Part shown: one piece after another, positions 9,583 through 17,948 of the stretch
Position numbering within the stretch: position 1 is the first letter of the stretch
Layout of the letters: every line of letters begins with the position of its first letter
NCBI GenBank assembly: GCA_964551305.1
Contig: CAZKBT010000023.1
Span: 1-45,202, forward strand
Reading direction: 5' to 3'
DNA from: JBAZDC01 sp041654595
GTDB lineage: Bacteria; Pseudomonadota; Gammaproteobacteria; Burkholderiales; Burkholderiaceae_B
DNA: 45,202 bases
Notes under the pieces: model-generated
Database searches by the model: none
What the model saw: only the letters and a program-made list of their open reading frames with translations
What the model was told of the DNA's origin: nothing
Translations under genes and position numbers: made by a program

Positions 9583-10191
9583 TCAAGCGCCGCGCGCCCA
9601 AAGGTTGGGCGTCAATGCGCTGGAATAGCCGGATACGAAGGCTTTTACCGTGCCATCCGGCTGGTAGACGTGGCGGGATATTCTGCCGATATTGCCGCCA
9701 TAGGCGTGGATGCTGATCGAAACTTGGTCCTCATAGGCATTGCTGACGCGGTGGATATCGCCTATCGTGGGCGAGACGACGCCCACGTCGCCGGGTTTCA
9801 GGGTCGAGACTTCGCCGGTGGGGACCGGCATGCCGTCGGCGTCCAGCTCGAAGCGTTCGTCGCGTTCCGAGCCCCGCAGCATGCCGATTACACCCCAGAC
9901 GGTGTGGTCGTGTATCGGCGTGGTCTGGCCGGGACCCCATACGAAGCTGACGATGGAAAACCGGTCCAGCGGGTCGCCGTACAACAGATGCTGCTGGTAG
10001 TAAGAGGCATCGGGCCGGGCGCAATATGCCGGCAGCCAGTCATCGGTCTTCACCAGGTCGAGCATGAGCGCCCGACAGGTGTCCAGCATCACGGCCTCAT
10101 CGTCGCCGTGCAGCGTGGCGGCTTTGGCGAGCTCGGCGACGAAATGGCGCAGCGGCGCCGGATAGGTCGCGGTTTGGTCGGCTTCGGTCAT
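9583..10191 (-). CDS. Cupin thiol dioxygenase, Gln-type (3-mercaptopropionate dioxygenase-like)
   Basis: A 202-residue non-haem iron dioxygenase of the cysteine dioxygenase family, which oxidises a thiol to a sulfinate with O2. Iron ligands are the HxH of PIHDHTVWG and the His of GDIHRV; the Ser-His-Tyr relay is SIHAYGG. At the substrate-binding position where true cysteine dioxygenases have Arg, the sequence reads YQQHLLY, i.e. Gln, as in the bacterial 3-mercaptopropionate dioxygenases. The Cys of the Cys-Tyr crosslink is replaced by Gly (WGVIGML). The ATG at 10191 (MTEADQ) has AAAGGAG 9 nt upstream; a longer reading from 10236 has none. Substrate assignment to a mercapto-carboxylate is likely but not proven. 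Confidence 0.88.
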   Translation of the reverse strand: MTEADQTATYPAPLRHFVAELAKAATLHGDDEAVMLDTCRALMLDLVKTDDWLPAYCARPDASYYQQHLLYGDPLDRFSIVSFVWGPGQTTPIHDHTVWGVIGMLRGSERDERFELDADGMPVPTGEVSTLKPGDVGVVSPTIGDIHRVSNAYEDQVSISIHAYGGNIGRISRHVYQPDGTVKAFVSGYSSALTPNLWARGA

Positions 10192-10285
10192 GGAGAGCGT
10201 CTCCTTTAAAGCAATGGGAGCAGGCCACGGATACAACCTGCGACAGTTTTCGGCGGCGGATTGGTTTTTCCAGGCGGACGGGCCA

Positions 10286-10333
10286 TTGACAGCCTACTCA
10301 CCAACGTTCATAGTAATATGATACACGATTCTA
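10286..10333 (+). promoter_or_regulatory. Promoter and operator-like site for the molybdenum oxidoreductase gene
   Basis: TTGACA (10286-10291), a 17-nt spacer and CATAGT (10309-10314, four of six) make a plausible promoter. TGATACACGATTCTA (10319-10333), of the repeated 15-bp family, covers the predicted transcription start about 10321, 17 nt before the start codon. The leftward dioxygenase gene starts 128 nt away on the other side. Confidence 0.55.
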
Positions 10334-10349
10334 AATTGGAAAATGGGTC

Positions 10350-12650
10350 ATGACGCGTCCTGGGCACTATTTGCATAGCTCGCATTGGGGGACTTTCCTG
10401 GCGCGTTACCGGGACGGTCGCCTGGAGGTGGCGCCTTTCCCCGAGGATCCGAATCCGAACCGGCTCATCGAGAATCTGACGGATGCATTGCGCCATCCGG
10501 CGCGGGTTGCCGCGCCTATGGTGCGCCGAGGGTGGCTGGAGAACGGACCGGGGCCCGATTCCAGGCGGGGCGGCGATAAGTTCGTCGAGCTGACATGGGA
10601 CGAGGCGCTGGATCTGCTTGCCAAAGAGCTGGAGCGTATCCGGCAGTCCCATGGGCCGCAGGCGATCTTCGGCGGGTCGTACGGCTGGTCCAGCGCGGGG
10701 CGTTTTCATCATGCGCAGAGCCAAGTCCATCGCTTTCTGAACACCACGCTCGGCGGATACGTGAAGTCCGTGAACACCTATAGCGCCGGCGCTTCGTCCG
10801 TCATCCTGCCCCACGTCATGGCGGACGGCGATCTGGTGTCCAGGCGGGGCATTACTTGGAACAAGATCGTTGCGCACACCGATCTGCTGCTCGCGTTCGG
10901 CGGCATTTCCCCGAAGAACTATCAGGTGTCGTCGGGCGGGATCAGCCATCATACCGAGCGCGACGATATGCGCAAGGCGGCCGAACGCGGCTGCAGGTTC
11001 GTGCTGTTCAGCCCGCAGCGCAACGAGCTGCCGCCGGAGTCGGGATTCGAGTGGGTGCCCACGAACCCCGCATCGGACACCGCGGCGATGCTGGCGATGG
11101 CCTACACGCTAGTGAGAGAGAACTTGCATGACGCGGACTTTATCGCGCGCTACTGCGATGGATGGGAGGTGTTCCGGCAGTATTTGCTCGGCGAGTCCGA
11201 CGGCGTTCCCAAGTCTCCCGAATGGGCGCAGCCGCTGACGGGAATCAGCGCGGCCAAGCTCGGGGAGCTGGCCCGCTCGGCCGTCGGCAAGCGCGTGGCG
11301 GTGGTGGCCTCGCATTCGCTGCAACGCTCGGTCTATGGCGAGCAGCCCATATGGATGGCGGCGGTGCTGGCCGCGTTGCTCGGCCAGCATGGTTTGCCGG
11401 GGGGCGGGTTCGCCTATGCCTTGGGTTCCATCGCCCATTACGGACGCCGTATTGCCGTCGCGCCTCCCGGCTCACTGCCGCAAGGCGCCAACGGCGTGCG
11501 CGATTTCATTCCCGTCGCGCGTATAGCAGATATGCTGCTCAAGCCCGGCCAAACATACCCCTACAACGGCGAGGACCGGCGCTATCCGCACATCAAGCTT
11601 GCGTACTGGGCGGGCGGCAACCCGTTTCACCATCATCAGGATCTCAAGCGGCTGTCGCGGGCGTTTCAGCAGCTCGATACCTTCGTGGTGCACGAGACGG
11701 CGTGGACCGCAACCGCCCGGCATGCGGACTTCGTCCTTCCGGCCACGATGTCGCTCGAGCGCAATGATATCGGCGGATCGGCCACCGAGCCGCTGATCAT
11801 CGCCATGCGCGCGGTCGCTCCCGCCCACGGGCAGGCGCGCAACGACTTCGACATCTTTGCCGATCTTGCTCGGCGCATAAGCGACGACGCCTGGGAAGCG
11901 TTCACGGAAAAGCGCAGCGAGCGCCAATGGCTGGAGCTCGTGTACGAGCAGTCACGCTCCAAACTGGAAGCCATGGGCGAACCGGCGCCCGCGTTCGACG
12001 AGTTCTGGGAAGCGGGCTATGTGAGAACACCCGCCACGCCGGACACCGGCGGGGTGATGGCGGCGTTCAGGGAGGATCCCGAAGGGCATCCGCTCGGCAC
12101 GCCGAGCGGAAAAATACAGTTGTCGTGCGAGAAGATAGCAAGCTTCGGCTACGCGGACTGCCCCGGTCATCCCGCCTGGCTGCCGCCGACGTTCGGGCCG
12201 GACGAGCGCCATCCCTTATGGCTCATTGCCAATCAGCCGGCGGACAAGCTGCACAGCCAGCTGGACTTCGGCGCGTTCAGCCAGTCCAAGAAACGCAAGG
12301 GGCGGGCCGTGTTCACCATGCACCCGCACGCCGCGGCGCAGCGGGGAATCCGGGAAGGCGACTGCGTGCGGGTCTTCAACGACGTCGGGGCCTGCCTGGC
12401 CGTGGCTAGCTTGTCGGCGGATATGCTGGAGCACGTGACGCAGCTGTCGACGGGAGCCTGGTACAACCCCGTCGTCGACGATCAGGGGCGTCATTTCTGC
12501 GCCCACGGGAACCCGAACGTCCTGACCCGGGACGTCGGCACCTCGTCGTTGGCGCAAGGCTGCGCGGGACAGCTGAGCGCCGTGCAAGTGGAGCGCTACG
12601 ACGGCGACTTGCCGCCGATTACCTGCTTCGATCCGCCTCCGGGAACGTAG
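10350..12650 (+). CDS. Cytoplasmic molybdopterin oxidoreductase, BisC/DMSO-TMAO reductase type
   Basis: A 766-residue bis-MGD molybdenum enzyme of the DMSO reductase family. GGSYGWSSAGRFHHA (108-122) matches the signature around the Mo-ligating serine (probably Ser115). GGYVKSVNTYSAGASSVILPHV, WAGGNPFHHHQDL, VVHETAWTATARHADFVLPATM and the C-terminal MGD-binding region (LIANQPADKLHSQLD) follow. There is no Tat signal and no N-terminal 4Fe-4S cysteine motif, which fits cytoplasmic BisC (biotin/methionine sulfoxide reductase) rather than periplasmic TorA/DorA. It is divergent from the thiol dioxygenase and its promoter carries a member of the shared operator family, so it probably acts on an S- or N-oxide, or in reverse on a related substrate, in the same metabolism. 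Exact substrate unknown. Confidence 0.88.
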   Translation: MTRPGHYLHSSHWGTFLARYRDGRLEVAPFPEDPNPNRLIENLTDALRHPARVAAPMVRRGWLENGPGPDSRRGGDKFVELTWDEALDLLAKELERIRQSHGPQAIFGGSYGWSSAGRFHHAQSQVHRFLNTTLGGYVKSVNTYSAGASSVILPHVMADGDLVSRRGITWNKIVAHTDLLLAFGGISPKNYQVSSGGISHHTERDDMRKAAERGCRFVLFSPQRNELPPESGFEWVPTNPASDTAAMLAMAYTLVRENLHDADFIARYCDGWEVFRQYLLGESDGVPKSPEWAQPLTGISAAKLGELARSAVGKRVAVVASHSLQRSVYGEQPIWMAAVLAALLGQHGLPGGGFAYALGSIAHYGRRIAVAPPGSLPQGANGVRDFIPVARIADMLLKPGQTYPYNGEDRRYPHIKLAYWAGGNPFHHHQDLKRLSRAFQQLDTFVVHETAWTATARHADFVLPATMSLERNDIGGSATEPLIIAMRAVAPAHGQARNDFDIFADLARRISDDAWEAFTEKRSERQWLELVYEQSRSKLEAMGEPAPAFDEFWEAGYVRTPATPDTGGVMAAFREDPEGHPLGTPSGKIQLSCEKIASFGYADCPGHPAWLPPTFGPDERHPLWLIANQPADKLHSQLDFGAFSQSKKRKGRAVFTMHPHAAAQRGIREGDCVRVFNDVGACLAVASLSADMLEHVTQLSTGAWYNPVVDDQGRHFCAHGNPNVLTRDVGTSSLAQGCAGQLSAVQVERYDGDLPPITCFDPPPGT

Positions 12651-12656
12651 TTCCCG

Positions 12657-12908
12657 TCATTCAGCCTTGAAGCCGAGCTTGCGCACGAGCGGCGGCCAGC
12701 GCTTGAGCTCAGCATTCAGGAACGCGCGGAAGGGCACGCTTGTCCGCCGTATCGGGCGACATGCCCTTGGTCCCGGCCAGCAGATCCTGCATGGAGGGCA
12801 CGCCGCCGCGATAGGGCCGTGCTGTAGTTCGACCTTGCCTTCCAGGGCGCTCAGCGCACCGGTCAGATGGCCCGCGGTGCCGATGCCCGGCGGGGTGTCG
12901 GTGTTCGT
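12657..12908 (-). pseudogene. Remnant of a Bug-type (TTT) solute receptor
   Basis: Minus-strand fragments in shifting frames align with the C-terminal half of tripartite tricarboxylate receptors. The first frame gives GIGTAGHLTGALSALEGKVE; a one-base shift gives PYRGGVPSMQDLLAG, matching the family motif VPYkGgapaltDLlgG. A second shift with loss of the following central region leads to a normal-looking tail, ELKRWPPLVRKLGFKAE, and a stop at 12657. The signal peptide and N-terminal lobe are absent. The remnant starts right at the stop codon of the ThDP enzyme, so the intact gene was probably the last gene of that operon, and deletion and frameshift followed. Confidence 0.8.
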
Positions 12909-14548
12909 TACCTGGGCGGCAATTGCGCGTACAGGCTGGTCTTGAATTCGGCCAAGGCGGCGCCATCCGCTTGCAAGAGCTTGTCCAGGGCCGCTTCGAC
13001 ATTCTCTTCGGCGGTGACGACGTCGGCCTCCAACCCGAAGGATCTGGCCAGCATCGCGAAATCGGGCGTGCTCAGGTCCGTGCCGATGTGGTCGAGCGGG
13101 CCGTACCAGTCTTCCTGGTGCAGGCGGATCACGCCGTATGACTGGTTGTTGGCGACGAGAAAGCGGATGGGCAGCCGGCGTTCCGTGACCAGCGCGAGTT
13201 CGGCGCAACTCATCAGGAAGCCGCCGTCCCCGGCGATCAGAATCACTTGTCGGCCCGGATAGCGCAGCGCGGCGGCGATGGCGGCCGAGATGCCGAATCC
13301 CATCGAGCCCGTGATCGGCGCGAGCAGCCGCTGGGACGACTTCCATTCGATGTACTTGTATGAAAGGGCGGCCGCCATGCCGGCGTCCAGCACGACGATG
13401 GCGTCGTCGGCCAGGCGCTTGCCCAATGCGGTGATGACGTTGCCGAACACGATGCCGTCGTCGGCGCGCTTCGGCTTCCATATGGTCAGGGCTTCGCGCA
13501 GGGCCCGGAGCCGTTTCGCCCAGGGGGCGCGGTCGGCCCGCCGCGCGGCCGCGCTCGCGCGGTCCGCCAGCTGCTCCACGAACTGCGTCGCATCGCAGAC
13601 CAGGCCGATGTCCGGCGCGAAATGCCTGCCTATCACCGCCGCGTCGTCGTAGACATGCACGAATGCCTGGCGAGGCTTCGGGCTGTCGGGGAAGGTATAG
13701 CCCTGCGTCGACAGGTCGCCCAGCCGCGTTCCCACGGCGATGATGAGATCGCTTTCCTGGAATGCCGCGATCTGTTCCTTGGTGGTCTGCAAGCCCAAGT
13801 CTCCGGCGAACAGCGGATCGGCGTTGGGGAACAGATCATGGCGGCGGAACGACACCGTTACCGGCACCTCCCATGCCCGCGCGCAGCGCAGCAAGGCCGC
13901 GCGGCCCGCATCGCCGGCCAGCTCGCCCCCGACGATGAGCAGAGGGCGTTCCGCTTTGGCAAGCATGCCGGCCACGTCGTCCAGAGCTCCGGCGTCCGGC
14001 GCGCTGTAAGGGCGACGGTAGGCGGGCGGCAGGGGAAGATTTCCCGCGTCTTCGGCCTGCATGTCCTCGGGCAATACGACGACGACGGGGCCGGGCGTGC
14101 CGCTGCACGCGACCTGGATGGCGCGCGCCAGCAGTTCCCGCGTGCGGGCAGGATCGGCGATCTCCACCACCCATTTGCTTATGTCGCCGAATACATTGGC
14201 GTAGTTGAGTTCCTGGAAGCCGTCGCGGCGCAGGAATTTGCGGCCCACCTGTCCGACGATCAGGCACATCGGCACCGCGTCGTCCTTGGCGGTGTGCAGC
14301 GCGATCGCCGCATTGGTGGCGCCGGGTCCGCGGCTGACCATGAGAACGCCGAGCTTGCCGGTCAGGCGCGCGTCGCCCACCGCCATGAATCCGCCCGAGC
14401 CTTCGTGGTGGACGGTCACCAGGTCGATGCGGGGCTCATTTCGCATCGCGTCGAGCACGCCGAGAAAGCTTTCTCCCGCCAGCGCGTATATCCGGTCGAC
14501 GCCGTGCTCGACGAGCACCTCTGTGACTGCTGCTCCAGCCGTTGCCAT
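12908..14548 (-). CDS. Thiamine diphosphate-dependent enzyme (acetolactate synthase/decarboxylase-like)
   Basis: A 546-residue ThDP enzyme with the three usual domains. The N-terminal Pyr domain has catalytic Glu49 (VTVHHEGSGGFMA) and MVSRGPGATNAAI. The middle domain runs from about 185 to 320, and the C-terminal PP domain contains the Mg/ThDP motif GDGGFLMSCAELALVTERRL to ANNQSYG. It is of the ilvB-like group, which also includes benzaldehyde lyase, oxalyl-CoA decarboxylase and sulfoacetaldehyde acetyltransferase; I cannot choose among these. AAGGAGGAGAG precedes the ATG. It forms its own leftward unit, ending in a ruined Bug receptor, and is divergent from a 2-hydroxyacid dehydrogenase, so a 2-oxoacid or 2-hydroxyacid is a plausible substrate. 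Confidence 0.85.
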   Translation of the reverse strand: MATAGAAVTEVLVEHGVDRIYALAGESFLGVLDAMRNEPRIDLVTVHHEGSGGFMAVGDARLTGKLGVLMVSRGPGATNAAIALHTAKDDAVPMCLIVGQVGRKFLRRDGFQELNYANVFGDISKWVVEIADPARTRELLARAIQVACSGTPGPVVVVLPEDMQAEDAGNLPLPPAYRRPYSAPDAGALDDVAGMLAKAERPLLIVGGELAGDAGRAALLRCARAWEVPVTVSFRRHDLFPNADPLFAGDLGLQTTKEQIAAFQESDLIIAVGTRLGDLSTQGYTFPDSPKPRQAFVHVYDDAAVIGRHFAPDIGLVCDATQFVEQLADRASAAARRADRAPWAKRLRALREALTIWKPKRADDGIVFGNVITALGKRLADDAIVVLDAGMAAALSYKYIEWKSSQRLLAPITGSMGFGISAAIAAALRYPGRQVILIAGDGGFLMSCAELALVTERRLPIRFLVANNQSYGVIRLHQEDWYGPLDHIGTDLSTPDFAMLARSFGLEADVVTAEENVEAALDKLLQADGAALAEFKTSLYAQLPPR

Positions 14549-14581
14549 GGGGCTCTCCTCCTTGCTGTTCGATTTTATTAC

Positions 14582-14598
14582 GTTCTATATTATGGAAC
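14582..14598. promoter_or_regulatory. 17-bp near-perfect palindrome upstream of the ThDP enzyme gene
   Basis: GTTCTATATTATGGAAC has seven of eight arm pairs matched around a central T. It lies 34 nt upstream of the ThDP-enzyme start. Its first 13 bases (GTTCTATATTATG) recur at 14711-14723 in front of the divergent dehydrogenase, which marks both as probable regulator sites. Confidence 0.55.
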
Positions 14599-14701
14599 AT
14601 AATAATGATATTAGGAACTGGTCTATGATTTTTATACAAAATCACCTGCTTATATAGCGAATAATAACCGTTGTTGGATACTTTACACCCTGAATATTAT
14701 T

Positions 14702-14716
14702 TGGTCTAGTGTTCTA
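14702..14716 (+). promoter_or_regulatory. Operator-like 15-mer upstream of the 2-hydroxyacid dehydrogenase
   Basis: TGGTCTAGTGTTCTA is a weaker member of the repeated 15-bp family (good right half, weak left half) and overlaps the repeated 13-mer at 14711-14723. A TATTAT element at about 14695-14700 with an 18-nt spaced TTGTTG could be the promoter. The rest of the 284-nt intergenic stretch 14549-14832 is AT-rich and shows no gene. Confidence 0.4.
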
Positions 14717-14832
14717 TATTATGCTAATGGCGTATGATGGCGACATTCGCCTCGAACCCGTGATTCTTCGTCGCGGCTCGGCCCCGCGGGTCGCACGCCA
14801 CGATGATTCCTATGAAGACAGGAGACAACGAT

Positions 14833-15816
14833 ATGAAAATCGTCGTGCTGGACGACTATCAGGATGAGGTCAAGTCGCTGACTTGCGCCGGATTGCTGGC
14901 CGAAGACGAGCTCATCGTCTACAACGATACAGTCCGCGACCCGAACATGCTGGCGGAGCGGCTGGACGGGGCCGAGGCGGTCGTGCTGATTCGAGACCGG
15001 ACCACGCTGAGCCGTGCATTGATCGAGAAATTGCCGGATCTGCGCCTGGTCAGTTGCATCGGCCGGCCCGGCGGCTACGTCGATGTCGACGCATGCACCG
15101 AGCATGGCATCGCGGTGGCCGATGGCGGTCCCGGCCATTCGCCGGCCACGGTGGAGCATACCTGGGCGCTGATTCTTGCCTCGATGAGAAAGCTGTGCCT
15201 GGAAGACCGCCGGCTGAGGGCGGGCCGGTGGCAGACGTCGTTGGGCATCGGATGCCTGGAGGGCAGGGTGTTGGGCATCTACGGCTATGGCCGGCTGGGG
15301 AAAAAGGTGGCCGATATCGGCCCGGCGTTCGGCATGAGGGTGCTGGTGCACGGCACGCAGAATTCGATCGACAAAGCCGCCGCCGACGGCTACGACACCG
15401 TGCCGGACAAAGCCGCTTTCTTTCGCGAAGCCGACGTGGTGTCGCTTCATCTGCGCTTGAACGATGCGACGAGGGGAATCGTCGGCCTCGAGGATCTGTC
15501 GAGCATGAAGCGCGACGCGTTGTTCGTGAACGCCAGCCGCGCCGAGCTGGTGGCGCGCGGCGCCCTGGAGGAGGCCCTGCGGCAGGGACGCCCGGGCTAC
15601 GCCGCCGTCGACGTCTACGAGGAAGAGCCGGTCATCGGCGCGTCCCACCCTTTGCTGGCCTTCGACAACGTCGTTTGTTCGCCGCACATGGGTTTTGTCG
15701 ATCGCGATTGCTACGAGCTTTATTTCAAGGCGGCGTTCGGCAACGTCAAGGCCTTCCAGGCCGGAGAGAATGCGAACATCGTCAATCCCCAGGCGTTGAC
15801 GCGCCGCGCGTCATAG
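14833..15816 (+). CDS. D-isomer-specific 2-hydroxyacid dehydrogenase
   Basis: A 327-residue NAD-dependent dehydrogenase of the phosphoglycerate/D-lactate dehydrogenase family, which interconverts a D-2-hydroxyacid and a 2-oxoacid. The Rossmann motif is GIYGYGRLGKK (about residues 150-160). The catalytic residues are the Arg of FVNASRAELV, the Glu of DVYEEEPV and the His of CSPHMGF. I chose the ATG at 14833 because AGGAG lies about 8 nt upstream; an in-frame ATG at 14803 lacks this. A single-gene unit divergent from the ThDP enzyme. It converges on the IclR regulator, with a hairpin between them. Substrate is not determinable. Confidence 0.88.
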   Translation: MKIVVLDDYQDEVKSLTCAGLLAEDELIVYNDTVRDPNMLAERLDGAEAVVLIRDRTTLSRALIEKLPDLRLVSCIGRPGGYVDVDACTEHGIAVADGGPGHSPATVEHTWALILASMRKLCLEDRRLRAGRWQTSLGIGCLEGRVLGIYGYGRLGKKVADIGPAFGMRVLVHGTQNSIDKAAADGYDTVPDKAAFFREADVVSLHLRLNDATRGIVGLEDLSSMKRDALFVNASRAELVARGALEEALRQGRPGYAAVDVYEEEPVIGASHPLLAFDNVVCSPHMGFVDRDCYELYFKAAFGNVKAFQAGENANIVNPQALTRRAS

Positions 15817-15820
15817 GCGG

Positions 15821-15848
15821 CGCGGGCTGCAAGGGCCGTCGGCCCGCG
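15821..15848 (+). terminator. Hairpin between dehydrogenase and convergent iclR-type gene
   Basis: CGCGGGC (15821-15827) and GCCCGCG (15842-15848) form a 7-bp GC stem with a 14-nt loop between two convergent genes. No T-tract follows, so it is only a possible terminator. Confidence 0.35.
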
Positions 15849-15874
15849 TGTCGCAGAAAGAGGGTGCCTGTCGT

Positions 15875-16636
15875 TCAGAACGAGCCGTAGCTGCCGGTGA
15901 AGCCGAGCGCGCGCGATATCTTTTGCGCGGCATCGATGACGGCCGGCGCGAAGTCTCTGACGACGCCCGGGGTGAGCCTGTCTATGGGTCCGGAAATACC
16001 GATGGCGCCGCAGACCTTGCGCGGTGCGTTGAAGATGGGCGCGGCGACGCCGCACACGCTGTCGCGCCATTCGCCGCGGTTGATGGCATAGCCCTGTTCG
16101 CGTGTTTTCTTGAGGTCCGCCTCCAGCTCTTCGAGATTGCTGAGCGTGCGCGGCGTGAACTTGACCCACTCGGGAAACATCGCGGGCAGCCTATCCTTGG
16201 GAACGTAGGCGAGCAAGGCCTTGCCGGTCGCGACGCAGTATGCGGGCGCCCGGCCTCCGACATGGGAATACGCGCGCACGGGCTGCGGGCTGTCCAGCTT
16301 GTCGATGTACAGGACTTCGTTGCCGTCCAGGATGGAAAGGTGAATGGTTTCTTGCGTGGCGGCCGCCAGGGCCTCCATGTAAGGGCGGCTGATCTTGGGC
16401 AGCTCGACCCGTTCCGAGATCACCGAACCCAGCTCCCAGAGCTTCAGGGAACATTGGTATTTGTCGGAATCCGGGACCTGGACGACGTATCCCTTTGCAA
16501 CCAGGGTTTGAAGCAGCCTGTGCACGTTGCTTTTGGTCAGCCCGAGTTCTTGCCCAAGGCTCGTAACCCCCCGGGGCTCATCGCTCAGGACGAGTGTTTC
16601 CAACAGGTTCAATCCTTTGACAAACGTTTTCTCCAT
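15875..16636 (-). CDS. IclR-family transcriptional regulator
   Basis: A 253-residue regulator of usual family length. The N-terminal winged helix-turn-helix (about 5-70) includes GVTSLGQELGLTKSNVHRLLQTL. The effector-binding GAF-like domain (about 80-250) includes LSILDGNEVLYIDKLDS, VGGRAPAYCVATGKALLAY and the C-terminal VCGVAAPIFNAPRKVCGAIGISGP. It lies downstream of, and on the same strand as, a CoA-transferase gene but has its own promoter region with an operator-like site (16656-16670), which suggests autoregulation. It is the only IclR-type gene in the window, and the 15-bp sites spread over 9.5-30.1 kb resemble IclR-family operators, so it is the best candidate for a regulon-wide regulator. 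The ligand is unknown. Confidence 0.92.
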   Translation of the reverse strand: MEKTFVKGLNLLETLVLSDEPRGVTSLGQELGLTKSNVHRLLQTLVAKGYVVQVPDSDKYQCSLKLWELGSVISERVELPKISRPYMEALAAATQETIHLSILDGNEVLYIDKLDSPQPVRAYSHVGGRAPAYCVATGKALLAYVPKDRLPAMFPEWVKFTPRTLSNLEELEADLKKTREQGYAINRGEWRDSVCGVAAPIFNAPRKVCGAIGISGPIDRLTPGVVRDFAPAVIDAAQKISRALGFTGSYGSF

Positions 16637-16655
16637 GACCCGCCCTTCTAGAAAA

Positions 16656-16675
16656 TGAAATCATGTCCTAGTATA
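16656..16675 (-). promoter_or_regulatory. Promoter -10 and operator-like site of the iclR-type gene
   Basis: TATACT on the minus strand (16675-16670) is a good -10 box. TGAAATCATGTCCTA (16656-16670, read on the plus strand) is a member of the repeated 15-bp family and would cover the transcription start. The -35 region is poor. Confidence 0.45.
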
Positions 16676-16734
16676 ACTATATCGCCTATTGATATATGGC
16701 TACTCGGGATAGGATGGCCGCGCAGGGGAAACGA

Positions 16735-17901
16735 TCAATCGGGCTGCTCGGGGCTGGCGGTCAATAGTCCTTCCAGGACGCTCGCGCTGTGTTCCCCGAG
16801 GCGAGGGGGGCGCATGCGCACGGGCAGGCCCTGGCCGGAAAGGCGGATGGGCGATACGAAGGTCTTGGTCGTGATGCCGTTGGGCAGCTCCAGGGGCTGG
16901 ACCCATTGCATGTGCTCGACTTGCGCATCGGCCAGTATGTCGGAGTACGAGTTGATCGGCGCGCAAGGTACGCCTGCCTCCCGGAATTTTTCGAGCCAGT
17001 GCGCGGCGTCGTCTTTGGCGAACACGCCTTCCAGCAATGCCAGCAACGCCTTTTGATTGGCGGCGCGCAAGGTCGTGGAACCGAACCGTTCGTCCTGGGC
17101 CAGTTCCGGCAGGCCGGCTACCTGGCAGGTGGTCCGCCACAATGAGTCGTTGCCCGCCGCCAGGCAAAAGTACGTATCGCGCGCCTTGAAGGCCTGATAG
17201 GGGGCGTTGCGGGGATGCGCCGATCCGAGCTTGAGCGGGTCTTTGCCGCTGCCGAAGAATTCCGAGGTTTGCAAGGCGGCGATCGCCAGCGTGGCGCCGA
17301 GCATGGCCACGTCGATATGGGCGCCCTCGCCGCTGGCGTCCGCCTGCCTGAGGGCGCTGACTATCGAGAATGCGCCGTACAGACCTGCACAGAAATCAGC
17401 CACAGGCACGCCGCATTTGACCGGCTCGCCGCCTTCCACGCCGGTGACGCTCATCAGGCCGCTCATGGCCTGGATGGTGAGGTCGAATCCGCCTTCCTGG
17501 GATCGAGGGCCGCTTTGTCCGTAGGCTGAAATGGAGCAATACACCAGCCGTGGATTGATTTCCTTCAACGCCTCGTAGCCCAGGCCCAGCCTGCCCATGA
17601 CGCCGGGGCGGTTGTTTTCGATCAGCACGTCGGCCTTGGCGGCCAGTTCGCGCGCCGCCGCAACGTGCTGCGGATTCTTCAGATCGAGGGAAACAGAGCG
17701 CTTGTTGCGGTTCAAGGAGGCGAAGTTTTCGCTGTACCCATCCGATATGGGCGGCCAGCTTCGCAGCGAATCGCCTCCTTTGGGGTTTTCCACCTTGATG
17801 ACGTCGGCTCCCATGTCGGCGAGCAGCATGCCGCAGTAGGGACCCGCCGCCACATTGCAGAATTCCAGGACGCTTACACCGGCAAGAGGTAGGCTGGACA
17901 T
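16735..17901 (-). CDS. CaiB/BaiF family III CoA-transferase
   Basis: A 388-residue single-domain family III CoA-transferase. Signatures in order are VLEFCNVAAGPYCGMLLADM, GADVIKVENP, NRNKRSVSLDLK, the nucleophile Asp140 in GGFDLTIQAMSG, and GVPCAPINSYSDI near residue 320. It transfers CoA from an acyl-CoA donor to a free carboxylic acid in the cytoplasm, which could be the activation step for the adjacent SDR-crotonase-dehydrogenase operon, read in the opposite direction from the shared 301-nt control region. No acyl-CoA ligase is present in the window, which supports that role. The acid is unknown. Confidence 0.92.
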   Translation of the reverse strand: MSSLPLAGVSVLEFCNVAAGPYCGMLLADMGADVIKVENPKGGDSLRSWPPISDGYSENFASLNRNKRSVSLDLKNPQHVAAARELAAKADVLIENNRPGVMGRLGLGYEALKEINPRLVYCSISAYGQSGPRSQEGGFDLTIQAMSGLMSVTGVEGGEPVKCGVPVADFCAGLYGAFSIVSALRQADASGEGAHIDVAMLGATLAIAALQTSEFFGSGKDPLKLGSAHPRNAPYQAFKARDTYFCLAAGNDSLWRTTCQVAGLPELAQDERFGSTTLRAANQKALLALLEGVFAKDDAAHWLEKFREAGVPCAPINSYSDILADAQVEHMQWVQPLELPNGITTKTFVSPIRLSGQGLPVRMRPPRLGEHSASVLEGLLTASPEQPD

Positions 17902-17948
17902 TGACTTACTCCTTTGCGACGCCGCGAGGCGCGACCGAGACTATAAAC

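Noticed and set aside
12657..13481. A 274-codon minus-strand gene below the ThDP enzyme
   Set aside because: Most of it overlaps the ThDP enzyme in another frame. Only the last 250 bases carry receptor-like sequence, and that is frame-shifted, so I list it as a pseudogene.
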